A stretch of 64,000 nt of DNA from Phytophthora sp. 'mugwort' (taxonomy: Eukaryota; Oomycota; Peronosporomycetes; Peronosporales; Peronosporaceae): the NCBI GenBank assembly GCA_033558025.1, contig JAUCEF010000014.1:1550001-1614000 (forward strand). Reading direction: 5' to 3'. Made by a program: the position numbers and the translations under genes. Position 1 is the stretch's first letter; every line of letters starts with the position of its first letter. The notes beneath the pieces were generated by a model. The model was not told where the DNA came from and did no database searches. It saw only the letters and a list, made by a program, of their open reading frames with translations. This document shows positions 41,681-52,507 of this stretch, in pieces.

Positions 41681-43480
41681 AAGATGGCCCCAACGTACAG
41701 CTGGACAAATGTTTGCAGCGACATGCCTCACGAGGACTCCCAGGTGCTTATGGAGGACATGAAGTACTTCGTCATCGACAAGAGCCACTTGGTTCCACGC
41801 GTCGTGTGTGCCTTTACCCGTCCGCACAAGATGCGCTACCAATTGCTGAAGTGTCCCTCGGAAACATGCAAGGTAGCTACACCATATGACGCGTGCCGCT
41901 GGCTTGGAAAGTGTTGACGTGTCAAGAACTCAACCGAGTGACGATCCTGGAAACGGGTGCCCATGAGACTCTCATCAGGGCACCTCGCAAGCCACAGCTT
42001 ACCCCAAGACTGAAAAACTACGGCCGTGAGATGGCGACTTAAGGGTTGAAACCGGCTCGCTTTCGCATGGGGATGGCTCGGTGCTTTGGTCTGGCAGAGA
42101 ACGAGTTGCGCAAAGTCCAATGGTTTATCAGCCACTTCACCAAGACCACACTGCATCGCAACGCCCAGTACGACGACATCCTCAATCAGATCGAGCAGTT
42201 TGTATACGGCCCCGCAACGACCGACAGTCAGCCGTTTTCATTCGCATGGGAACGAGGTATCAATGGAAAACTCGATGTCGGCAATGGATCTAACATGAAC
42301 CCATTTCTGGTTGTCTTACTTCCAAGCGGCTTCTTCTCATGCGGCGCGTGATCCAGCATCTTCGTTTTCCACATGGATGCTACCTTCAAGCTCAATCAGC
42401 TGGCTTACCCAGTCATCGTTTGTGGCGTGTCGGACAGGTGCCGTTCGTTCCATCTGGTCGCGCTGTTTATCAGTTCTCAACGGTTGGAGTCACTGTACGT
42501 GAAAACGCTAATGGCTCTTCGCAAGGCGTTCACAGCCGCATCCGGCCAGCAGCTGCTGGTGCGATGCATCATGGCAGAGGTCGCACAGCAAAACGCCTGT
42601 GGTCGCGTCTTCGGAGTGGACTCATTTTACGCGTACCTCCTGTATTTCTACCACGTCATGGCCAAGGTCCACGAGAAACTGCAGGGCGTGCCGCAAACGT
42701 TTTGCGAGATCGTCGTTGCTGATATCTACGATCTGCATTTTGCTGAAAGTCAAGTCGTCTACGACCAGATGGCGGAAGTTACGTTGGCGAAGTGGTCTTA
42801 CTATCATGAGCTCGCCGGGTTTCGGGGTTATTTTGAGCACGTGTGGGTTAGGAGTGCGTTCACCGCTGGCAGTGCTTCCACACACCAAGTGGATACGCGA
42901 CAACGAACAACCCGGTTGAGCAGTTTAACCAGCTGATCAAGCGAGCTACACGCTCGGACAAAACACAAGATTGGCCTACTGCAGCTGCTCGCAGATTGTT
43001 GTGGGCACCAGTCTGTTACGCCCAAGGCATAACGAAAAAACACCGAGGTAACCCAGCAGGTTAAGGCTAGGGTCAAGGAGTTTCGTCAGCGCGATCTACT
43101 TGTCGACATGACTCCCAACCGATCCAGAATCCAGTTTTGGCTGGTTTTCAACGAACCCCGATGTTGTTCGTGTGCTTTCACGGGGTTGCGTCCGTGTATA
43201 CCAACCCGAGTTGGGTCGCAGCCGAGAAACTGCTCCTATTTCAGCCCAAATGGGAGCCAACTACGCCCGCATGGAGCTGGAGGGGCAGCCGGAGTGTGGT
43301 TGGAGCGTCGATGTGGTTCCGCGTACGTGCGGCTGTAAGTATGTTTTCAAGTTTGCTGTGTGCATTCATGTAGTATTTGGCCTACAGCTCAAGAATTACA
43401 CGGGTCTCGACGGCAGACGGACGCTGCTGAACCGCTCAGTCCCACGCAAGCGTCGCCACACTACGGCTGCGAGCACTAGA
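41680..43480 (+). pseudogene. Mutator-like (MULE) transposase relic 1
   Basis: Parts in order: a FLYWCH/WRKY-like N-terminal finger (LLKCPSETCKVATPYDACRW, 41845-41905); TPRLKNYGREMA (about 42010); the MULE catalytic domain in an open frame 42373-42936 with MDATFKLNQLAYPVIVCGVS (first Asp in DATF), RCIMAEVAQQNA, where the expected second Asp of the MAD motif reads Glu, FYHVMAKVHE and YDLHFAESQVVYD; then, one frame over, TTNNPVEQFNQLIKR with the last acidic residue (42905-42950). A SWIM zinc finger closes it, as RTCGCKYVFKFAVCIHVVFG (43325-43385) in the CxC...CxH pattern. A stop at 42045, a shift at about 42350 and a shift at about 42890 disable it. No terminal inverted repeats were found. Confidence 0.85.
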
Positions 43481-44570
43481 GTGACCCCTGGTCGGCCGCT
43501 TACCAACGGTATGCGCTTTCGACTGAGTAGTGTTGCTAGTATTGCTAGTAGCCTAGAAGGTGTTACTGTAACGACCAAGAAATTCATGCAACGTATTACC
43601 CCTTCTCATATTTCCTTTAAAAATTATGAAACGCACGCTAGTGAAACCCACATGTTTGGAGGAAGGTCTGGAAGGTCACTTTTGAAAAGCCGCAATGGCT
43701 TCGATCCACCCGCCCACCGACATTGAACACCGCCCACCCTGTGTCACCCTTTTTCAAATGGTGCAAGCACCCTGCGTCAGCGCGGGTGGGGCAGACTGGA
43801 CGAAGCAGCCGCTTGGTACCTGAAGACGTGGGGAATTATCGCGAGACCCGCCACGAACGTAGGATCGGCCATTCGCGGCTATTGAATGCGGTGCCCCAAG
43901 CCCGCATCACGAAAGTCCGGCTCATCGAAGCAGCCACCCAAAGAGAAGATGCACGGGAAGCAGAATGGGTGCTTCCAGCTGGCGTCAATCTCGTCGGACG
44001 CCCAATATACCAGATGCGCGCCATTCTGGCGGACGAAAGGTCAACGGCCGCATGATGTTCCTTACATCTTGGAAACCCACGTGAAGCCGGCTGCCAATCT
44101 TCCGTCAGGCGAGATACGCAAGTATCGCAATCGTCAACGAACTCGCGTTGAGCGCCGCTATATCTAGGCACAAGCGGAAGAGGATTAGGACAGAGAAGAA
44201 AGAGCAGCAATTACGGCATCAGCTTCACATAATTTCATATCAATACACAGTTTCTATTTACCTATACGTCGCCAAAGTGGGAAGTTACAGACCTATACCT
44301 GCCCGATGCCTCGGCGGCTATCAGCTGGAGCGGTACAGGGCCAAGGCCCGTTAAATCGTTTCGCACCAGCCGCCTCATCCCCAGTGGCATACGCGCACCG
44401 CACCTTCCGCCAGCGTCGACGTCATCAAATCCATAGAACAGAAGCTGTTTCGTATGTGCCATCGAGCTCCGGTGACTCGCCAAAGACCAGGTCGAACTTA
44501 GTCGCCTAACTACTCTCCGATGTAGCGTTCATTACAGCAATGTCGTACAGTTCATCACTCTTAGCCACCA
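43481..44570. other. Region between MULE 1 and the PFOR relic
   Basis: No gene recognised. The frame at 43723-44055 (+) is Arg/Glu-rich without a known domain and may be the ragged C-terminus of the MULE. Confidence 0.4.
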
Positions 44571-44579
44571 CGAATACAC

Positions 44580-45900
44580 AACGAGATCAAGCCGTTACCG
44601 TGTGACGCAGCTCAGCACGATCCATAGCAACAGAGAAGATGGAGTTGCGAAATAAGCCGCCGTACACACCCGTCCCCACCACACGGACAATCTCGACGGC
44701 CGGTTGCCTGTACGTCAACTGGCAAAACACCTGCAAGTTCTGAGTGAGGTGACCACGTTGATAGTCAGCGCACTGGGCGCCACGTTCTGCAGGGCCACCG
44801 CTCGCTTGATCGTCGGCTGAAGTGCCTGTGCGAACAGCTGGTGCGACCACAGCTGTAGTTGGCCAACCTGCACGACGCTGACCTTAGCCCCCAGCATCTG
44901 CTCGTAAGCCACCGCCAGCCTAAGCGCAGCGGTGGCCTCACCCATGACCACCACAACGTATTCGGCGTCCTCGGCGCCAAAGTACTCGTATACACGGTAC
45001 TGGCGCTGCAGCACGTGGAACAGGACGTCTATGACGTTCTTCTCCTGCTCCACCACGTCTCCAGTCATCGGCGTCGACGTGTGCGACACTGCGAGAGTCT
45101 CGAGCGATTCATCTATCGCCGTCTCCTACTTTGTCCAGCTCACGCGCCACTCGCGCGCCATGGTAGAAGTGCACCAGCAGCTTGTGGAGGCGCTGGACAG
45201 CCGTATGGTCCACAACCGCCAAGTCGTGACACTCCTGGGGCGAGGCCGAGTTGAGAGGCAGCGCGCCCGAGTATTGCAGCGCCTACAGCGGTTCGTATGA
45301 GTTGGCGGCGGCCAAGTCGCGGCGAATGGCATCGCCCGTCACGTGGAACACGGCGTGGGGCGGCTTGGCGGCGTTCTGAGCCAGTTGGAAGAGACTGGAC
45401 AGGAACACAGGCAGCGTCGGTGACGGGATGAGCGCAGCCGACGACGCGCCCACGGCCAACGCGCCGCGCACGGCGTCAGCAACTTCCTGGCGGATCTCGA
45501 GCGTCACTGCGCGTGTGCGGGCTTGTGCTTGGTCTCCTTGCTCTTGGTCTCCTGCGTCTATTCGCTTTCGGCGATCGGCATCAGCGGATACTCGAACACG
45601 TTGGCGCTCACGTGGCCGGCCACGTGGAGCACGGCATCGGCACCCTTGCAGACGCGGTCGGCACGTGGGAACACGCGGCCACTGAGCTCGAAGCGAGCCG
45701 TGTGTAGCGGCGTTAATGTTAGTGACGCTGCGCTGGCGTTGTTGTCCAGTAAGTCCACGACCAGCGCCGCCTTCAGCACGGAGTGCCGGCCGACGTGGAC
45801 ACGAAGCCATCCTCGACCTGGCAGCTAGTGGCAGGCGACATAATGGGTCGGGACTTGGGGCCGAATGCCTTCAAAACAAACGTACACAAAACGTTGTCAA
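44580..45900 (-). pseudogene. Decayed PFOR-type domain (sulfite reductase / 2-oxoacid oxidoreductase)
   Basis: On the minus strand, in order: GTPCLKAALVVDLLDNNASA and SANVFEYPLMPIAESE (45779-45558); VADAVRGALAVGASSA, SPTLPVFLSSLFQLAQ and AVFHVTGDAIRRDLAAANSY (about 45480-45290); ALQYSGALPLNSASPQEC and HDLAVVDHTAVQRL (about 45270-45190); VYEYFGAEDAEYVVVVMGEA (about 45000-44935); and LWSHQLFAQALQPTIKRAVA (about 44850-44790). These match the pyruvate:ferredoxin oxidoreductase alpha/gamma fold, including the xYFGAxDAExVxVxMG block. In oomycetes and fungi such a domain is also fused to sulfite reductase subunits, the more likely source. At least three frame breaks. It is a host-type gene relic, not a transposon, caught between two MULE relics. 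Confidence 0.65.
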
Positions 45901-46539
45901 CTGGATTGTGAGCTACTCAAGAAGGTGGCTCCATCGTCATTGCGCCCTATGCGCAAGGAGCGGCGCTTCAGTTGTTGAGGACGTGTCAGACGGACGTCTG
46001 GGCCAATAACGTCGTCGAGGGCCGCCGCTGTCGTCGTGGGCGCCCGAAATGTCTGGAAGTGAGTGAGGCCGAGGGCGGACGCTGCGGGGTGAATGGGCAA
46101 TGGGCTTCGTCTTTGCCCGGCCTCGTCCTCATGTCTCACCTTGTGTGGCCACCTAGCGCTTTGGTGGTGGTCACTACATGTCAGCGTGTGAAATTACTAT
46201 TTTTCCAATGTACGTACACATTTCGACGGAATATGGCCTCAGACAAAAATGTGATCTCATGCAAAAGACAGCACATTGAAAACCACGAACGTGTGAATCA
46301 CGCAACGTTAGGTGGAAAGCACAAGCAATCAATGATTGGAACAGCAGTGCTGGTTAGATCACATTGGCATTACAGCAGCAGCACAATTAAACAACACGCC
46401 AGCACACCAGGAGCTGCAGAGAACACAACAGCCAATCAGACGAAAGATATCGATCATTTTATCGAATCAAAATCACAGCTTAGCGTAATATGAGCTTATC
46501 AGATATCAAAGACTGTCCTTGTGGACGCAACTTTCGGCT

Positions 46540-48440
46540 GCAGGTAGCCCAACCACCCACGTCACTCTCGAAGCATCCACCGCTGACCAAAGCACTTAGC
46601 CCGCCCCACCTTCCTCCTCACGAAGCCATGCCCCAAGCCCAGCCTGGCGCAACCTCTTCATCGAGCTCAAGGAAAGCGGTGCCCTCATTCTCCTCGAGTG
46701 CATGAACGAGTTCAAGGTCTCTAAGAGCCAAGCTATGTTCTGCACGCTGTGTGCTCGACTGATACCGCATCTAATGCGGTAAAAAGCTGCTAAGCTGTCG
46801 CTGCTCGCAGTACAAGAAGAATGCGCCGTATGCCACTTGTCCTTGGCAAGGCAAGATGCTGGTTTGCTTAGGCCAAATGGTGGCCTCGCTGTTTGAGAGT
46901 GACGAGCACATCTGCGTAAGGCCCCCTCACAGCCCCCGCCTAACAGCGGCTCAAAAAGAGTGCGCTAGGCAGATGGCACAGGCAGGCATGAAGCCAGTCC
47001 GCATCCGCATCCGCACTGCGACGCTGCAATTCTCGCTGCAGCCGGACAATCATCCAGCCCTGTCACGAGTGCAAAACTTTGTAAGCTACTATCGCCGTAC
47101 CAAGCTTGGCGGCTGCGATATCAGTGCAGTATCGCTGCGGCGATTCGTTCCCAGGCGTTCCGCGGAAGAGAGGACGAGTATCGACCGTGTTGCGTTGGGA
47201 CGTCAACAAGAAGGAAGAACTTGTCGTGGGTAATGGGTAACGGCTCCGACGAGAAGACTTCCTGGTCGGCTTCTCGTCGAAAGCGCTGCTCCGCTAAACT
47301 GATCGAGACGCGTCAAGCTTCATTTTTCACGTAGATGCAACTTAGAAGACGAACCAAGTAGGGTACCCGGTCTTAGTGTGTGGTTCACAGATGCCGCGCG
47401 GAAATTCCACCTCCTCGCGCTCTTATTACGTCGCAGCAAGAAGCGCAATATGCAAAGGCGTTTGCTGCGCTACGCTGGGTGTACAACCAGGTGGTGGGCA
47501 AGCCACTCGCTATGGCGTACGTGATGGGAAATGTAGATGGGGCTTAGTACAATGCTATGGGGGCGTGTTCGGGGAAGACTGTAACTACGTGCACCTCATG
47601 TGCTTCTACCACCTTATTGCTAAGGTTGTGGACCGAGCAAAGGGGTTGACAAAGCTCTAGGAGATGCAGTGCTTCAAGATGTCTACAATATGCATTTTAG
47701 TCGAAGCGTTCTCAAGTCTGCTTGCTGGTGCTCACGGTCAGCGGCAAACCAACGCTGTTCTCCAGTCGTTCCACACATACTTCATGCGCGTATGGCTCAA
47801 CGAGCGCTTCTTTCGCTTGCAGTGTTTCCAGACACAGACAAGTTTCGCGTCAACGAACAGCCCGGTTGAGCAGTTCAACCGGGCATTGAAGCGTGACTAC
47901 ACCGCTCATAGACTGCTCGAGGTAGGGGAGCTGATGCTTCAGCTTGCGGCTTGTTGCCGCCAACGTGCTATCGACGTGCCTGCCTTCGCGACGGAGCCGG
48001 TTCCATCGAAAGAGATACTGGCGCGAGTGAAGGCTCTTCGACTGCAGCAGCGGCTGCTCGACGTCACAGTCTCCCGCATGAGCGCGGACCTTTTGCTCGA
48101 GGGTTCGACAGTGGACATCGTGCATGTGCTCTACAAGCCTCCTCCCGGGTCTACAATGCAAACAAACACCATGCATGAAGATATGTAGGTGTCAGCAAGT
48201 GGGAGTTATCACAGCATGGATGGAAAATGAAAACCAACTTGAGATTGACCTTGCCGCCTTCACCACAAGTATGCGACGTGTGTACATTCACTTTTCGCCA
48301 TGCAGATGAGTGCCAGGATCGACGAGCGAGGGGAAGAAGTGCTAGTGAACAGGCGTTTGCGTAAACGGAAGCGCACCACAGTCGGCCCGGCGCCACCGGG
48401 AGCGGGACGGCCACCACGTGCAGGCCCAGCACTTGAGCGT
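46540..48440 (+). pseudogene. Mutator-like (MULE) transposase relic 2
   Basis: Blocks in order: LTAAQKECARQMAQAGMKPV (46935-47000); ALSRVQNFVSYYRRTKLGG (47055-47115); a broken catalytic start; FGEDCNYVHLMCFYHLIAKV (47565-47630); FHTYFMRVWLNERFFRLQCF (47770-47830); and TNSPVEQFNRALKRDYTAHR, with the terminal acidic residue, in a frame that stays open to 48188. The tail at 48300-48440 is basic (RRLRKRKRTT-like). It is a cousin of MULE 1 (TTNNPVEQFN) but not a recent copy. The first DATF motif was not found. Confidence 0.8.
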
Positions 48441-50169
48441 GAGTAGTTTACTTGCAGCACTATAAGGAAGCAACAACAAGATAGAGTTTTGCATGTGACA
48501 TAATTAGGAGATATCTTCCCATGGAGAGCTTGCACTCAGCGAACCTAAAGAAGAATTGCCGCAATGCGGGCAGCAAGGCGCACCCTGCCACCACCACCAT
48601 TGTACAATGAAGGCGGCAGGACCCACCCTCCCATCCACTCACCACCACCCCTTCATCCCGAACGAACTGCCCCCACCGCGCCTTCCGGCGCAGCTCGCCC
48701 TGCGCGATTATTTTCTGCTACAGCTACTCTCTGCTGCTGGTTTCCTTCATCCCGCACGAACTGTCCCCCCACCACCACCACCACCGTGCTTTCCAGCGCA
48801 GCTCACCCCACACGATTACTTCCTGCTGCAGCACAACAGGCAGCCTGCCGGTCGCCCTTTCGGGTTCCCGTAACATCAGTCTTGGGGTTCTGGGAGCGTA
48901 TATGGTATTCAGAGAGAGATCCGAGCTGGTACTGTACTGTCCGCCGAGCACTGAAGGTCCTCACGGCGCATTCAGTTGCGTACAGCATTTGCTACCTAGC
49001 AATGCCGCCCCTAGCTCTACGTGCTGTGCGCGTGTTTTCCGAGTGGTGAGCAACTACGAGATTGGGTCGCACTGTCTGTGTGGACCACGTGTCGACTGCT
49101 GACTGTTGGTTTGTGTGGCGTATCGTGACGGTTTGTCCGACGGTGACGGTGATGGTTTGCATAAACCAGCACGGTAACCGTGTGCCCTGCTCGTGTGCAT
49201 GGTGCTCTCCACACATCCGTGGTGTTTTTTACGGATTGGACGGTGCTTTTCATATTTTTTCTATACAAAATCTCAGTGCAAGCGCAGACCGCAAAGGACG
49301 TTGGTTATGGCCTATCATCGTGATTGGTTATTAATTATCTTGGTTTTTACGAATAGGCGCCAATCAAAATTGACCTCCACCAAAATTAATGAGTATTTAT
49401 AGCTCGGCGAAGTTGTAAAGACTATGACCAATTTTATTTGTAGTCGATCTCGGAGATACTCGTATAGGTGCTAAATCAGGTCATTCATTATCATGTACTC
49501 GTACACAATACAAGTAACCTTCCAAATATTTAGTTTTCTTTCACAGTAATATCATACCTAAATTAAAAATCGTACCTTTCGGATAGACTGAAATCTTATT
49601 TGTTTGGATTATTCTGTTTGCTACTGCCTTCAAAATGGAAAGGATAAGCAGCTTTTTAACCTGCATCAAATTTAATGTCAATTGGTAATTAGAAATACGG
49701 AGTTAAAACAATTATTGAACACCAATTATTACCATTTGCAGCATTAACATACTGTACTAAAATACAAAATAAATTAGAAACTTTTACTTCGACGCATAAG
49801 AAGGTGTGGTCCTGTGATTGGTTAAAATACTTTTCATAGTGAGCAATCGGGAAGATTTGACAAGAGTGGTAGGCCATAAGCTTCGTACAGGCCATATCTT
49901 CCGTCGATATGTGTACTTCTAAGTGATTGTAAATTACAATTTATAATGCACTGCGCGTTCCCGGAATTATAGTGACATCCATGCATAAAACACTATACAA
50001 CTAATAACTAAAACTTGCAGGCACATAATCGAAGTCAAATCAACAAACTCGATTCGGTTAAATATTTTATTTTCTGGTCCGTTTAGCAGTCTTTCTCTTA
50101 ACCTTCCACCACCTACATACGCATTCTCTTCGAGGCTGCCGTCGCGTTCTAGTACGCCTTTCGTCTCAC
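48441..50169. other. Non-coding, partly AT-rich region
   Basis: It has a proline-coding-like (CCA)n tract and an internal duplication at 48640-48840, then sequence that becomes strongly AT-rich from about 49330 to 50080. No gene, tRNA or terminal repeat is recognised. The last 100 bp form the 3' flank of copy 8. Confidence 0.5.
48640..48840. repeat. Imperfect ~90-bp tandem duplication
   Basis: CTTCATCCCGAACGAACTG...CGGCGCAGCTCGCCC...GATTATTTTCTGCTACAG (about 48649-48724) is repeated as CTTCATCCCGCACGAACTG...CCAGCGCAGCTCACCC...GATTACTTCCTGCTGCAG (about 48747-48833). The second unit is expanded by (CCA)n. Confidence 0.75.
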
Positions 50170-51105
50170 TCAAAGCAAAGGCGTCTGGGGGTGGTGGATC
50201 TCCACCATAAGACGGTAGAGCCCGGCGCCAGCAACACCACCGAGAAGGTCCGACACAATAGGGATCCAAAAGTAGTAGTGGTGCGATGTGAACGTCTTGG
50301 TGCCCCATCCAGCGCACATCGTGAAGAGACGAGGGCCAAAGTCACGAGCAGGGTTCACGGCGTAACCTGTGTTCATACCGAACGCCATACCCAAAGCCAT
50401 GATCATCAGAGCGAAGGCGAAGGCGTTGCCGTACTTGCCAGCAGGACGGTTCTTTGTGTCCGTGATGGCGTAGATGCTCAACACAAGCATGGCCGTACCA
50501 ATGAACTCAGTGTAGAAGGCAGTCAAGTTGGAGATGCCCTCAGCAGGATACGTAGCAAAACTGCTTTGCGTGGTTTCGCGGTTGGGGTCGATCTTGTTCA
50601 AATTCTGCCACTGCATCACCCAAATCGTGAACGCACCGCAGAAAGCGCCTAAGAACTGGGAAAACATGTAGCCAGGGGCCTTCCACCAGGGCAGACGGCC
50701 GTACACGCAGTGTGCAAGTGTGACAGCCGTGTTCATGTGGGCACCGCTGATACCCTCCGAGCAGTAAACGCCGATCATGACACCGATCCCCCAGCAAATG
50801 TTGATACTCAACCACGTGCCGTTCGCATTCTGTGAGTTGGTCACTTGGTTGTTCACGCCCATGCCGAACACCAGCATGACGTACGTGCCGAGGAACTCGG
50901 CGAAACACTCACGAAGATGTACACTCTGCACCGCGAACCGGTACATACCGGTGCGTTTCTCAGCCAGGATCGGTACGAGGTCCGTCGCCTTGGGGGTATT
51001 GGGCATATTGACATAGCCATTCTCGACCTTGTCAGCCTCTGAGTTGCTCATCAGGTTCTCTTGCGTGGGTGTTAGGGTCGCAACCTCAGTCGCGTACTTG
51101 ACCAT
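50170..51105 (-). CDS. Aquaglyceroporin copy 8
   Basis: This is a 311-residue intronless MIP channel. The frame is open far upstream, to 51606, but the ATG at 51103-51105 (MVKYATEVATL) is chosen because it is the first ATG below the initiator-like element at 51182-51197; the extra upstream frame lacks any domain. The tail has EADKVENGYVNMPNTPKATD. Pore motifs are SGAHMNTAVTL, with NTA and Met for the usual Leu, and GYAVNPARDFGPR. It shares ITDTKNRPAGKYGNAFAFAL with copy 3 and ends IHHPQTPLL. Codon use is less GC-rich than in copies 1, 2 and 4, with many third-position A/T, which supports an older and separate history without recent conversion. Confidence 0.94.
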   Translation of the reverse strand: MVKYATEVATLTPTQENLMSNSEADKVENGYVNMPNTPKATDLVPILAEKRTGMYRFAVQSVHLRECFAEFLGTYVMLVFGMGVNNQVTNSQNANGTWLSINICWGIGVMIGVYCSEGISGAHMNTAVTLAHCVYGRLPWWKAPGYMFSQFLGAFCGAFTIWVMQWQNLNKIDPNRETTQSSFATYPAEGISNLTAFYTEFIGTAMLVLSIYAITDTKNRPAGKYGNAFAFALMIMALGMAFGMNTGYAVNPARDFGPRLFTMCAGWGTKTFTSHHYYFWIPIVSDLLGGVAGAGLYRLMVEIHHPQTPLL

Positions 51106-51181
51106 GATGAAATGGATTGGTAGGCTAGAAATCCGTTGAGCAGATTCGAGTCTGATGTGTTTTGCTTGCGTACTTGAAAGT

Positions 51182-51197
51182 ACAAATGGGAATGAGC
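51182..51197 (-). promoter_or_regulatory. Oomycete initiator of copy 8
   Basis: GCTCATTCCCATTTGT on the minus strand fits Inr (YCAYTYY) directly followed by the flanking element (C/A-A/T-TTT). It lies about 77 nt above the ATG. Confidence 0.65.
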
Positions 51198-52507
51198 GTG
51201 GGAACCAAGTGGCAAAACTCGTAAATGCTCGAGCTTTCAGTCTGTGGCTCTCACGTGGGTGGCTGCTGCATAGGTTGCTTGTGCCCAAGCAAGCGAGCCC
51301 CGATACTGTGGGATGTCGGGCGTCGGTGACCCTGATGATGATTATTGGGCCGAGAAATGCAGAGCGATTAACGCGAAAATAAAGACGAGGACAATGATGA
51401 TGGCACGTACCCGCCTCGTTCAAAGGGCGCTCAGTTCTCGGTGCGATGCCCTTATACAGTAGAAGAGGTTGACGGAGGTGCATTCCCCTCCGACTGACTT
51501 GATTTCTCATCCTGTGGACCTGAAGCGGAGGGAACCCGGCGGACGGCGTCAAAGAAGCGGTGAGCCTGCACTTTGGGGAAGCCCCTGTCTCATCGACACG
51601 TCTCAATCTGCGGCGCAGATTAATGTTTGCGCCTCTGCTGGATTCGCTATACGATTCTTGTCCTTTAGTAGGGCGCGCCGAATTACATGTACACCATGCA
51701 GATTAGCTAAGGACGGCAAGAATGTGGGTCGAAACTACTTGTCAAGGCACAGAATTTCATCGGAAATATTTGCGATGAGTTCACAATATCCATCAATATT
51801 TGAATAAGAATATACCAAATAATGAATGTTTCTGCTACGTCGGCGGCCATCTGCATTTAAAGTCGCTAATTTCCCGTCTTTTGTACCGTATGGCACAAGA
51901 AGATCGTCGATATTTCAAGCAGAAGCGTTAAGCGAGATTTACGTACGGTAGCTTGGAGTGCAACAGAATGAAGTGAAGCCTAGCGCAGCGTGATGCGGCC
52001 ACTTTCTCCGCTTGACGGCAACATGAACAAGTCGATACTCTTCGGCAGGTTGGCAGGCAAAGCAGCTTCGAGAGATAGATCAACTGCTTGGTCGCAAAGG
52101 CGCCACACGTCGCATCGCTTTGGACAGGGTGCGTACCAGTCATATTAAAGTGGCCGTGTCTATACCGTTTATCGAAGCGAGTCGTTCTCAACGCTTGGAT
52201 CTGTCTCCAAAGTTGCTTTGAACGCTGCGACTCGTCTGGGCTCAAACGGATTCATCAGTTGTGTTTTGGCGGCGTTGAGCGCAAGCGCTATTTTTTTAGA
52301 ATATCCAGTTCACGCTGCCCAGTCTGAAGACTCACATAAAATAAGGAACAGATGCGGAAGTAGTATATAGGTAGTTATTTTATGAAGCTACGAAACCGAC
52401 CGTGACGGTGACTACTACTACTAGTAGTACTTGGCTTAGACTTTGCCTCATCCGTCTTAATATCTCGCGCTTTGTGGTGGCGTCCTCACAGGGAAGTTGG
52501 ATCCTCG
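51198..52507. other. Region between copies 8 and 9; no gene
   Basis: Upstream DNA of copy 8 and 3' flank of copy 9. The minus-strand open frame that runs through 51200-51600 is an upstream extension of copy 8 without domain support. There is a short (TAC/TAG)n patch at 52410-52430. Confidence 0.5.

Noticed and set aside
48556..49049. Proline/histidine-rich frames of 105-161 codons
   Set aside because: Explained by a (CCA)n tract and a tandem duplication. Open in several frames at once, which indicates composition rather than coding.
51106..51606. 167-codon upstream extension of copy 8
   Set aside because: It crosses the initiator-like element at 51182-51197, has no domain, and other copies start at the equivalent of 51105.
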